From the NCBI GenBank assembly GCA_016744395.1, contig JADGEK010000018.1, forward strand, positions 1-63,265: a stretch of 63,265 nucleotides of DNA. Direction: 5' to 3'. This document shows positions 28,707 to 37,287 of the stretch, piece after piece; position 1 is the stretch's first letter, and each line of letters begins with the position of its first letter. The position numbers and the translations under genes were made by a program. The DNA comes from Gammaproteobacteria bacterium. Its GTDB lineage: Bacteria > Pseudomonadota > Gammaproteobacteria > GRL18. Under the pieces are notes generated by a model. It was not told the origin of the DNA and made no database searches. It saw only the letters and a list, made by a program, of their open reading frames with translations.

Positions 28707-30029
28707 ATGGGATTGATCAAATACGTGGATAAGCAAGAAGCATCAGAGACTGAGAGCAGGCAGGCAGGTGAGACTCATCAGCCCGAAAAAAGCCAGCAGT
28801 CAGACAATAGTTCAAAGGAAGAACCGATTTTTCATCATAAAATGGCGGGAAAATCAATTACTGTGTTAGGCACTGCCCATGTGTCTAAAACCAGTGCAGA
28901 TAAAGTTCATGAGCTATTGGCGACTGGTAACTATGATGGTGTGGCGATTGAACTTTGTCCCAGTCGTTATAATAGTATGATTGATCCTGACAGCCTCGCT
29001 AAAATGGACCTGTTTCAGGTTTTTAAAGAAGGCAAAGCCTCTATGGTGATTGCTTCACTTGCTCTAGGGGCTTATCAGCAAAAAATGGCTGAAGAGTTTG
29101 GTATTGAGCCTGGTGCGGAAATGCGCATGGCCATCGAACAGGCTGAAGAGATGAAGGCCGAGATTCACCTGATTGATCGTGAAGTGGGTACAACACTTAA
29201 ACGTGTTTACGGTAATGTACCCTGGTGGAAAAAAATGGGTATCATTGGTGGCTTATTAGGCAGTGTTGTTTCCAGTGAAAAAGTGTCAGAGGAAGAGATT
29301 GAGCGCCTTAAAGAAGGTGATATTTTAGATTCTACTTTTTCTCAATTTGCCGAAGAGGCGAAAGAGCTTTATGAACCATTAATTGATGAGCGTGATCAAT
29401 ACATGGCCGCTCGTCTGGAACAAATTGTGACCAGCTCGGATAATACGTCAATTTTAGCTGTTGTCGGTGCGGGTCATTTAAAGGGAATTGAGTCTTACCT
29501 TGCAAAAGATGAACAAATTACTTCTGAGGGTGATTTACACCGTAAGGCACAAGAAAATATTGAACGACTGGATGCTTTACCTAAGAAAAGCCGTTGGCCA
29601 AAAGTAATTCCCTGGTTAATTGTAGCCGTTTTAATTACAGGTTTTGCAATTGGTTTTAATAAAAGTACCGAACTGGGTGTACAGTTAATTATTTATTGGG
29701 TGCTTATCAATGGCTCATTATCAGCTTTGGGAGCAGCTTTAGCAAAAGGTCATCCTATGACAGTGATAGGGGCTTTTTTTGCTGCACCTCTGACCTCTTT
29801 GAATCCAACGATAGGGGCGGGTATGGTCACTGCAGCGATTGAATTATATTTTAGAAAGCCTAACGTAGGTGATTTTAGTGATCTTAGAAAAGATACAACT
29901 CATGTTGCAGGCTGGTGGAAAAACAAAGTGGCAAGAACACTTTTAGTCTTTTTCTTTTCAACCATCGGTTCAGCGATAGGCACTTATGTTGCAGGCTTTA
30001 AAATCTTTGAGAGTTTAGTCGGATCCTAA
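28707..30029 (+). CDS. TraB-family membrane protein
   Basis: A 440-residue protein. Residues 1-45 are polar and probably disordered. The TraB/PrgY domain (about 48-270) has the two superfamily motifs GTAH (55-58) and GAGH (254-257), plus YDGVAIELCPSRY. After about residue 298 there are four or more membrane segments (VIPWLIVAVLITGFAIG, LGAALAKGHPMTVIGAFF, TLLVFFFSTIGSAIG). Members are thought to be metalloproteases or peptide-signal modulators, largely untested. Faces a ChaN-type gene of the same superfamily. Confidence 0.85.
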   Translation: MGLIKYVDKQEASETESRQAGETHQPEKSQQSDNSSKEEPIFHHKMAGKSITVLGTAHVSKTSADKVHELLATGNYDGVAIELCPSRYNSMIDPDSLAKMDLFQVFKEGKASMVIASLALGAYQQKMAEEFGIEPGAEMRMAIEQAEEMKAEIHLIDREVGTTLKRVYGNVPWWKKMGIIGGLLGSVVSSEKVSEEEIERLKEGDILDSTFSQFAEEAKELYEPLIDERDQYMAARLEQIVTSSDNTSILAVVGAGHLKGIESYLAKDEQITSEGDLHRKAQENIERLDALPKKSRWPKVIPWLIVAVLITGFAIGFNKSTELGVQLIIYWVLINGSLSALGAALAKGHPMTVIGAFFAAPLTSLNPTIGAGMVTAAIELYFRKPNVGDFSDLRKDTTHVAGWWKNKVARTLLVFFFSTIGSAIGTYVAGFKIFESLVGS

Positions 30030-30090
30030 CTTAAGGTTTGTGATGTTTATCATCTCTCTGGTTTAGCGATGTTGGGGTAAGGTTCTGGAT

Positions 30091-31128
30091 TTAAGCTGAT
30101 TTCTTCTTCATATAAGCCCTCATTTTTTCACATTGGTCTTCTCGTTCTGTTTTTTCAGTAAACCAAATGTAATCAAAAGGGAGTTGTATTGCTGTATCAC
30201 TCCAGCTTTTCACATAATTTTCGGGTTCAAATTCACCGTCAATAACTTCCAAAAATGCCAGGCTCAAGAGTTTTAACTCTGGGGACTCCTGGCGTAAGTA
30301 ATAGGGAATACCATAATCGGTTCGAGTGTGTCCAGAACCTGCAATTAAGACGATTTTATCTGGTTCATCTTGATTTGTAAGCGCTGATTGTATGGCCTGT
30401 GTCATGGCAAGATCTCGAACTTGTTGACCTACAAGCATGGGGGCAAGCATTTTTTCAGGCAGCATATCGCAATGAGAAGAAAGAATTTCTTTTTCCAGTT
30501 CTTTTTGTAACACTTCATCGTATTGATATTTTAATAATTGTTCTTGATAGCTATTATCAAGTATTTGACTTCCTTGCTTAATGACATTGCGTATTGTTTT
30601 TATATCAAGATTGGCGGCTACCATTGGCAGTTGCTTCTCAATGGTATTGTAAAAAACAGGGCGATAGAAATGCCATTCAGGCCATCCCGATTTTTCCCAG
30701 TCAATTGTTTGAGCAAAAAGATCAACTTGCTTTGAAACATCACTGGTTTTGCCATTTTTTATTAATGGATAGTAGTTAGCCTGAAACTCATTAATGACCT
30801 GCTGTTGATTTTTGTCGAGCATCTCATACGCGATACTTGGTGAGAATTGATTGTTTGTGAGATGTTTGATAACTTGTGCTTGCAGTTGATGGTGTTTGGT
30901 ATTGTCATGGGTTTCACCCAATAAAATAACATCATTCTCTAAAATGCTATTATTGAGTTGTTCTAAAGAAATAAATTTCTGTTCAGCTACCGACCAAATT
31001 TTGTCAATGAGAGTGTGTTTTTGCGTTTCGCTCTCAAGTGATGCTGTATCGGGTGAAATGGTCTGACAGGCGGTCAGAATAAACAGAAATACAGTGCAAA
31101 TAAAAAAAAGTCTGATGATTATATTCAT
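30091..31128 (-). CDS. ChaN-family lipoprotein
   Basis: A 345-residue probable outer-membrane or periplasmic lipoprotein: the signal peptide ends in the lipobox LTAC with Cys21. The haem-binding uptake (ChaN) domain follows, with LLGETHDNTKHH (about residue 70) and IAGSGHTRTDYGIPYYL (about 270). Campylobacter ChaN binds haem; that role is inferred here. It is convergent with the TraB gene (61 bp) and 33 bp downstream of ispG on the same strand. Confidence 0.87.
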   Translation of the reverse strand: MNIIIRLFFICTVFLFILTACQTISPDTASLESETQKHTLIDKIWSVAEQKFISLEQLNNSILENDVILLGETHDNTKHHQLQAQVIKHLTNNQFSPSIAYEMLDKNQQQVINEFQANYYPLIKNGKTSDVSKQVDLFAQTIDWEKSGWPEWHFYRPVFYNTIEKQLPMVAANLDIKTIRNVIKQGSQILDNSYQEQLLKYQYDEVLQKELEKEILSSHCDMLPEKMLAPMLVGQQVRDLAMTQAIQSALTNQDEPDKIVLIAGSGHTRTDYGIPYYLRQESPELKLLSLAFLEVIDGEFEPENYVKSWSDTAIQLPFDYIWFTEKTEREDQCEKMRAYMKKKSA

Positions 31129-31161
31129 AATAGTTTCTTCAATAATGTAGCAAGGTTATTT

Positions 31162-32364
31162 TTACCCAAAGTGACTTTCAATATAATTGCTAACAACCGT
31201 TTGAAATTCTTCGGCAATTTTATCACCCTTTAGTGTGACGGTTTTTACTCCATCTTCATAGACAGGAGCGACAGGTTTTTCACCATTGCCTGGTAAGCTG
31301 ATTCCAATGTTAGCGTGTTTACTTTCACCAGGACCATTCACAACACAGCCCATAACGGCAACACTCAGTGTTTCAACGCCAGAATATTGATCTTTCCACT
31401 TTGGCATAGATTCTTTCAGGTAATGCTGAATGTCTTTAGCAAGGTGTTGAAAGGTGTCAGAGCTGGTTCTGCCACAGCCTGGGCAAGCTATCACTGTTGG
31501 GGTGAAGGTACGTAATTCCAGTGCTTGCAATATTTCTTGAGCAACCTGAACTTCTTTAGTCCGTGCTTCACCAGGCTCAGGAGTTAAGGATATGCGTATG
31601 GTATCTCCTATGCCTTGTTGTAGTAATATGGACAGGGCTGCTGTGGATGATACGATGCCTTTACTGCCCATACCTGCTTCAGTAAGACCAAGATGAAGTG
31701 CATAATCACAACGTTTACTGAGATCAGAGTAGACTTTTATCAAATCTTGCACGCCAGACATTTTACACGATAAGATGATTTTATTTTTAGACAGGCCTTG
31801 TTTTTCAGCGGCATGAGCAGAGTCCAGTGCTGAAGTGACTAAGGCATCATGCATGACATCAGTGGTGTCTCTTGGTGTGCTCAGGTGATTATTTTCATCC
31901 ATCATTCTGGCCATTAATTCTTGATCCAGACTGCCCCAATTGACACCAATTCGAACGGCTTTATCATTTTGCACTGCAATATCGATGAGTTGTGCAAACT
32001 TATCATCTCGTGAATTACCACGGCCAATATTGCCTGGATTGATTCGATATTTTTCTAGTGCCTGTGCGCAGTCGGGGTATTTAGTTAATAACTTGTGACC
32101 ATTGAAATGGAAATCTCCGACAAGTGGCACATTCAGATTCATTTTTTCTAATTGGGTGCGAATTTTTGGGACTGCCTGGGCAGCTTCTTCGGTGTTAACC
32201 GTAATTCGTACCAGTTCTGAGCCCGCATTTGATAATTCAGCGCATTGTTTTACTGTGGCAATGACATCAGCAGTATCTGTGTTAGTCATTGACTGAACAA
32301 CGATGGGGTTGTTGCCACCAATAGTGATATTGCCAATTTTGACGGGAATTGTGAGCTTTTTCAT
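31162..32364 (-). CDS. ispG: 4-hydroxy-3-methylbut-2-enyl diphosphate synthase
   Basis: IspG (GcpE) carries out the penultimate step of the MEP isoprenoid pathway using a 4Fe-4S cluster. The product has 400 residues (E. coli 372). It starts with [22 protein letters not shown], has VGDFHFNGH, and the cluster-binding segments [14 protein letters not shown] and [10 protein letters not shown] near the end. The upstream flank is the palindromic repeat pair at 32427-32980, so its promoter must be very short-range. IspH of the same pathway is at 52579. Confidence 0.96.
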   Translation of the reverse strand: MKKLTIPVKIGNITIGGNNPIVVQSMTNTDTADVIATVKQCAELSNAGSELVRITVNTEEAAQAVPKIRTQLEKMNLNVPLVGDFHFNGHKLLTKYPDCAQALEKYRINPGNIGRGNSRDDKFAQLIDIAVQNDKAVRIGVNWGSLDQELMARMMDENNHLSTPRDTTDVMHDALVTSALDSAHAAEKQGLSKNKIILSCKMSGVQDLIKVYSDLSKRCDYALHLGLTEAGMGSKGIVSSTAALSILLQQGIGDTIRISLTPEPGEARTKEVQVAQEILQALELRTFTPTVIACPGCGRTSSDTFQHLAKDIQHYLKESMPKWKDQYSGVETLSVAVMGCVVNGPGESKHANIGISLPGNGEKPVAPVYEDGVKTVTLKGDKIAEEFQTVVSNYIESHFG

Positions 32365-32426
32365 GTTTTATTTATTACTAGTTTATATGATTTCAGGTTA
32401 TTATTTATTATAACTAATATCAGCTT

Positions 32427-32700
32427 TACGATCATTGCAGTAATTGGAGTTTAAAAAAATCGAGAGTAAAAGAAGGTATTTCACTTGTATAAGTGCTATC
32501 GAAACCGATTGCACGGAGGAGAGGCTGACCTGTTTGGGGACGCTTTTCGGCCATCCATGGCCCGCTTAGTGAAAACATCCTGTTTTCACAAACCACAAAC
32601 AGGTCAGCCTCTCCTCCGCACATTCTCAAACTGCATTTATTCTCATTTTTGTGGGGAAGTCAAAAGCAGAGAAAGAGTAGGAGCAATTGAGTTTAAGATG
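32427..32700 (+). repeat. Cloverleaf-type palindromic repeat, copy A
   Basis: Begins with TACGATCATTGCAGTAATTG. A perfect 23-bp outer stem (32514-32536 with 32596-32618) encloses the joint GACGCTT, a hairpin GGCCAT-CC-ATGGCC (32549-32562), CGCTTA, a second hairpin GTGAAAACA-TCC-TGTTTTCAC (32569-32589) and CACAAACC. This layout is shared with copies B and C, while the stem sequences differ. Small reading frames across it are by-products of the palindrome. The right end merges with copy B; its boundary is approximate. Confidence 0.85.
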
Positions 32701-32980
32701 TGACTCTTAGCTTTTGATATTGCTTTTTCTTAATCTCTTGATTTTGCTTCTGGACAACACGAGCGAGGAAAACTGCAGTTGAAGAGTGGGAGGTGGATGC
32801 TGTTGTTTGAATGGGGTTTGTGTAGGCATGGATGCCGGAACTTAAGCGACCATGGATGGCTTGAAGCGTCCCAATTCAAACAACAGCATCTATCTTCCAA
32901 TCGTTTTCACAAGCATTTATCCGAGCGAGCCCCTTCTTTAATTCCCTTGATTTTAAACTCCAATTACTGCAATGATCGTA
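32700..32980 (-). repeat. Cloverleaf-type palindromic repeat, copy B
   Basis: Read on the minus strand from 32980 it begins with the same 30 bases as copy A (inverted repeat 32427-32456 with 32951-32980). The outer stem has GATGCTGTTGTTTGAAT-type arms, the first hairpin is GCCATCCATGG, the second is GGCAT-CC-ATGCC, and the joints GACGCTT, CGCTTA and CACAAACC match copies A and C. This copy is uninterrupted where copy C has the group II intron. It ends 33 bp from the topA stop. Confidence 0.85.
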
Positions 32981-33012
32981 CCGCTGCAATTCGAGTATAT
33001 GGAAAAAGCTAA

Positions 33013-35742
33013 TTATGCTTTCTTTTTCACCACTTTCTTCTTCACGGCCTTTTTCTTTACCGCTTTCTTTTTAACTGCTTTTTTCTTAGCAGCCTTTTTC
33101 TTCGGTTTAGGTAATTCTATCTCCCATTTACCCTCACGATAATGTGCAGTCCAGCCAGTTGCTTTGCCTTCTTTGTCTTCAGACATGACATACTGCTCTT
33201 TATTTTTCCGACTAAAACGGATCATGACTGCATTACCCTTATTATCTTCAACAGGGGCTTCAGTCAAGTAAAGAAACTTAGGATCAAGCTCTTCTGTATG
33301 GGGCAATAACTCTCTAATAAGAGGTGCGCGTGTTTCCCTTGAACGAGGGAATGCACTGGAAGCCATAAAGACGCCTGCTGCACCGTCACGAAAGACAAAA
33401 TAACCATCTGACTTCTCACAAGGTAACTCTTTCATGTGAATTGGATCGGCTTTGGGTGGAGCAGCTTCACCACTTCTCAGTAATTTACGGGTATTTTTGC
33501 AGTCATCGCTAGTACAGCCAAAATACTTACCAAAGCGACCGGATTTGAGCTGCATATCACTGCCGCACTTGTCACATTCTATAATTGGGCCATCATAGCC
33601 TTTGATTCGGTATTGACCTTCTTCAACGATAAATCCATCACAGTCAGGGTTGTCGCCACAAATATGCAATTTACGCTGTTCATCAATTAAATAACTGTCC
33701 ATGGAAGTATCGCACTTAGGGCAGCGTTTGCGTTCAATCAGCGCTTTTGCTTCGCTTTCTTCGTCTTGTTCAGCATCAACTGCTTCATCACCAGAGATCA
33801 GATTTAAAGTACCCTTACAGCGTTCCTTAGGTGGCAGGCTATAACCAGAGCAACCCAGAAAAACACCCGTTGTACCTGTGCGCACCATCATGTGGCGGCC
33901 ACACTCAGGGCAGGGGATATCTGTGGGAGTGGGGTCGTTAGCACGCATGCCATCATCACCATCAGAGTCGGCTTTGTTCAGCTGAGCTTTGAAATCACGA
34001 TAGAAGCCATCCAGGACATCTTGCCAATGTTTTCCACCCGTGGCAATGTCATCCAGTTCCTCTTCCATTTCAGAGGTGAAGCTATAAGTCATTAATTCAT
34101 TGAAGCTTTCGCATAATCGTTCGGTGACAACAGCGCCAATTTTTTCAGCATAAAAACGTTTGTTTTGAGTGGTGACGTAGCCACGATCCTGAATCGTTGA
34201 AATAATGCTGGCATAAGTGGATGGACGACCAATACCTCGTTTTTCTAATTCTTTAACCAGGCTGGCTTCTGAGAAACGAGGTGGTGGCTTGGTGAAATGT
34301 TGTGACGGCAATAATTCTTGTAATTTGAAGCTATCACCTTCTTTAACAACAGGCAGGATGACTTCTTCCGCGGATTTGGCAATGGCTTTCATGACACGAG
34401 TCCAACCGTCAAATAAGATGGTTCGACCTTTTAATTTAAGCTCATAGTCTGCGGCACTAATAATAAGAGAAGTATTCTCATATTTAGCTGGAGTCATCTG
34501 ACAAGCAAGAAACTGTCTCCAAATGAGCTCATAAAGGCGCTGAGCATCACGATCAACACCATTGATATCAGTGGCGCTCACATGGACATCTGATGGGCGT
34601 ATGGCTTCGTGAGCCTCTTGTGCACCACCTTTACTGCTATAGACATTGGGTTTCTCAGGTAAATATTTCTTACCAAAATTGTCCTGTATGTAATCACGTC
34701 CACTGGCCACGGCCTCTGCACTCAGGTTGGTTGAGTCAGTACGCATGTAGGTAATATAACCAGCTTCATAAAGGCGTTGAGCGAGCATCATGGTCTTTTT
34801 AACACCAAAACCCATTCGAGTACTGGCTGCTTGCTGTAACGTAGATGTGATGAATGGTGCTCTGGGACGACTGCTGGTTGCTCGGGTTTCGCGTTTACTT
34901 AATTTGTAGTCGGCATTTTCCAGCACCTTCAATGCAGTATCGGTATCGTTTTTATTAGTTGGACGAAACTCTTTACCCTGATATTTTAGAACCTGGGTGT
35001 GTAATTCATCTTTTTTATCAGTTAATAGATCGGCATAAACCTCCCAGTATTCTTCTGGATTGAAAGCGTGAATTTCACGCTCACGTTCAACGACCAATTT
35101 AACCGCTACGGATTGTACCCGACCTGCCGATAAGCCTCGTGCTACTTTTTTCCACAGTAAGGGGGAAACCATATAGCCCACCACTCGATCCAGAAAACGT
35201 CTGGTTTGTTGAGCGTTCACGTGGTCCATATTCAATTCGCCAGGTGTTGAGAAAGCTTCCTGGATGGCTTTTTCAGTAATTTCATTAAAAACGACCCGTT
35301 TGAAGACGGTATCTTTGTTGCCCAGAGTTTCTTTTAAATGCCAGGCAATGGCTTCTCCCTCTCTATCCAAATCGGTTGCGAGATAGATGGTTTCAGAGGT
35401 TTTGGCTAATTTTTTCAGGTCGGTAATGACTTTTTCTTTACCTGGCATGGCCTCATATTGAGGATTCCAGCCATTTTCAGGGTCGATACCCATGCGCTCT
35501 ATTAAGGCGATTTGTGCTCGCTCTCTTTTTCGTTTTTCTCTTTCTTTTGGCTCTAACTTTCGCGATTGTGCTGCTAACTTCGCTCTTTCTTTTGGTGTCA
35601 TGGCCGATTTTCGACTGCTACCGCTGGTGGGCAGGTCGCGAATGTGTCCCACGCTGGACTTAACGACAAAATCTTTGCCTAAATATTTGTTAATAGTTTT
35701 GGCCTTGGCCGGTGACTCCACAATAACCAGTGATTTACCCAT
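33013..35742 (-). CDS. topA: DNA topoisomerase I
   Basis: Relaxes negative supercoils through a single-strand break. The product has 909 residues (E. coli 865). The Toprim domain starts [16 protein letters not shown] and has [12 protein letters not shown]; the catalytic Tyr is Tyr332 in [10 protein letters not shown]. Three C4 zinc motifs follow between about residues 610 and 760 ([24 protein letters not shown]). The end is a lysine-rich tail with five KKKA(V)-type repeats, encoded by 15-base tandem repeats, likely DNA-binding. Confidence 0.97.
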   Translation of the reverse strand: MGKSLVIVESPAKAKTINKYLGKDFVVKSSVGHIRDLPTSGSSRKSAMTPKERAKLAAQSRKLEPKEREKRKRERAQIALIERMGIDPENGWNPQYEAMPGKEKVITDLKKLAKTSETIYLATDLDREGEAIAWHLKETLGNKDTVFKRVVFNEITEKAIQEAFSTPGELNMDHVNAQQTRRFLDRVVGYMVSPLLWKKVARGLSAGRVQSVAVKLVVEREREIHAFNPEEYWEVYADLLTDKKDELHTQVLKYQGKEFRPTNKNDTDTALKVLENADYKLSKRETRATSSRPRAPFITSTLQQAASTRMGFGVKKTMMLAQRLYEAGYITYMRTDSTNLSAEAVASGRDYIQDNFGKKYLPEKPNVYSSKGGAQEAHEAIRPSDVHVSATDINGVDRDAQRLYELIWRQFLACQMTPAKYENTSLIISAADYELKLKGRTILFDGWTRVMKAIAKSAEEVILPVVKEGDSFKLQELLPSQHFTKPPPRFSEASLVKELEKRGIGRPSTYASIISTIQDRGYVTTQNKRFYAEKIGAVVTERLCESFNELMTYSFTSEMEEELDDIATGGKHWQDVLDGFYRDFKAQLNKADSDGDDGMRANDPTPTDIPCPECGRHMMVRTGTTGVFLGCSGYSLPPKERCKGTLNLISGDEAVDAEQDEESEAKALIERKRCPKCDTSMDSYLIDEQRKLHICGDNPDCDGFIVEEGQYRIKGYDGPIIECDKCGSDMQLKSGRFGKYFGCTSDDCKNTRKLLRSGEAAPPKADPIHMKELPCEKSDGYFVFRDGAAGVFMASSAFPRSRETRAPLIRELLPHTEELDPKFLYLTEAPVEDNKGNAVMIRFSRKNKEQYVMSEDKEGKATGWTAHYREGKWEIELPKPKKKAAKKKAVKKKAVKKKAVKKKVVKKKA

Positions 35743-35968
35743 AATTTTTCTTTTTAACTTCTATCAGTAATTTTATATATTAGAGGGTTTAAAACCCAGA
35801 TACTTTATTTTTATGTCTCGAATCCTTATTAAGGAATAATGCTTAGACACTTATTTTGTCAAGTTTTTTATTAAAAAAAATAATTTAATATTATGTTTTC
35901 TTTACCTTGCTTAAGCTCAACTAAGGGCTTATTCGTTTATTTTATAGAATAAAAAGGGACGCATTTGT

Positions 35969-36655
35969 ATGCATCACTCATTTTGGCACGAACATTGGCA
36001 AGAACAACGTATTGGCTTTCACCTTGATGAGGTTAATCCTTATTTATCAAAGTATTGGCACAAACTTGGTGTGCCTGAACAAAGTCAGGTTTTTGTACCC
36101 TTATGTGGTAAAAGCAAGGATTTACGTTATTTTCATCAGCAGGGTATGCGAGTCATTGGTAATGAATTAAGCACCCTTGCGGTGCAAGATTTTTATACAG
36201 AACAACAGCTAAATGCAAGTAAAACAATCATTTCATCGGAAAAAAATTCTTCAGATGGGTCGGGCCTATGCCTTTGGACGAGTTCTGAAGTTGATATTAT
36301 CCGTGGTGATTTCTTTGCCCTGAAAAAAGAGTATCTATCTGATATTTCAGTAGTTTATGATCGGGCAGCCTTGGTGGCATTGCCCTGTGAAATGCGTGAA
36401 AAATATGTGAAAAAACTGCTCACCTTAATTCCTGAAAATGTGAGGATGTTGTTATTGACCTTGGATTATGATGAAAATGAAAAGCAGGGGCCGCCATTTT
36501 CAGTGACTGAAGAAGAAGTTCATCACCTTTACGGGAATGATTTTGATATTGAATTATTAGAAGTGGCAGAGATCAGTCCAGAGAATCGAAGTCCTCGTTC
36601 ACAGAATATGTCTTATTTTAATGAAAGTGTTTTTTTGATAACAAGAAATCGTTAA
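35969..36655 (+). CDS. tpm: Thiopurine S-methyltransferase
   Basis: An AdoMet-dependent methyltransferase of 228 residues. In bacteria the family is linked to selenium and tellurium methylation; the native substrate is uncertain. It begins MHHSFWHEHWQEQRIGFHLDE, has the AdoMet-binding block VFVPLCGKSKDLRYF (about residues 42-56), VIGNELS and VYDRAALVALP, and ends with PRSQNMSYFNESVFLI. AAAGGGACG lies before the ATG. Its TAA shares a TTAA with the convergent NTAQ1-like gene. Confidence 0.93.
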   Translation: MHHSFWHEHWQEQRIGFHLDEVNPYLSKYWHKLGVPEQSQVFVPLCGKSKDLRYFHQQGMRVIGNELSTLAVQDFYTEQQLNASKTIISSEKNSSDGSGLCLWTSSEVDIIRGDFFALKKEYLSDISVVYDRAALVALPCEMREKYVKKLLTLIPENVRMLLLTLDYDENEKQGPPFSVTEEEVHHLYGNDFDIELLEVAEISPENRSPRSQNMSYFNESVFLITRNR

Positions 36656-37248
36656 TCAGAAAAACTTAGCCACTGTTCCAGAGTGGTTAAGGATGTGATT
36701 TTGAATACTTGGCTATTATCATCAAATGCTTGCTCAAGATCCAAATAGTCCACTAAACGAATGCGGTGTGGTTTATCTGAATTAATGAGCGGCCAGGATG
36801 GAAATGCAGACTTTTCAATCTGACCTTTCATGTGTTGACGATCAGAATAAAAACACTCTAAATAAGAATCTGCAGGTATTTTTCGGATGTAAGGCAGCCA
36901 TTCCAATGGTAATTGTTCAGAAGAAATGAATGTGTTTTGCAAATATTGGTGAACTGGTGTGATGAAGTGCAGGCGTGTATCAAAGTCAAATATAAAGAAC
37001 TGATAATGAATTTCTGCGAGTAGAATGACATGATAATCCCATACGATTGGTTGGTTGATTGCCGCGGCTTGCTGATTGAGTAAGGCGATTTTTTTGTCTG
37101 GGTTGGTTATGATAAGAGCCCACAGTTTATTTGTATTTATGTTTTGATTTGCAATAGAAAGTGAATGTATTAGGTGCCAAATGTTTTCTTCGCAAAACAA
37201 AGGGGTATAAAGATAGTGTTTTTTATTATATTCTTCTTGCAGATTCAT
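36652..37248 (-). CDS. Protein N-terminal glutamine amidohydrolase (NTAQ1 family)
   Basis: A 198-residue protein. It aligns along its whole length with eukaryotic NTAQ1, which deamidates N-terminal Gln to Glu in the Arg/N-degron pathway. The thiol triad is in place: Cys19 in FCEENIW, His73 in VWDYHVILL and Asp88 or Asp90 in FDFDTRL. Further matches are IPADSYLECFYSDRQHMKG and LVDYL. It is divergent from ycaO, 39 bp apart, and its stop overlaps the tpm stop. The bacterial role is unknown; family identification is by recalled motif similarity. Confidence 0.83.
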   Translation of the reverse strand: MNLQEEYNKKHYLYTPLFCEENIWHLIHSLSIANQNINTNKLWALIITNPDKKIALLNQQAAAINQPIVWDYHVILLAEIHYQFFIFDFDTRLHFITPVHQYLQNTFISSEQLPLEWLPYIRKIPADSYLECFYSDRQHMKGQIEKSAFPSWPLINSDKPHRIRLVDYLDLEQAFDDNSQVFKITSLTTLEQWLSFSD

Positions 37249-37287
37249 TATGCGTAGTTTTAGGTTCAGGAAAAGGGCGGTTGGAAA

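Noticed and set aside
32485..33012. Plus-strand frames of 72 and 77 codons inside the repeat pair
   Set aside because: They cross the palindromic arms, have no RBS, no family resemblance, and reading frames of this sort arise from the repeat itself.
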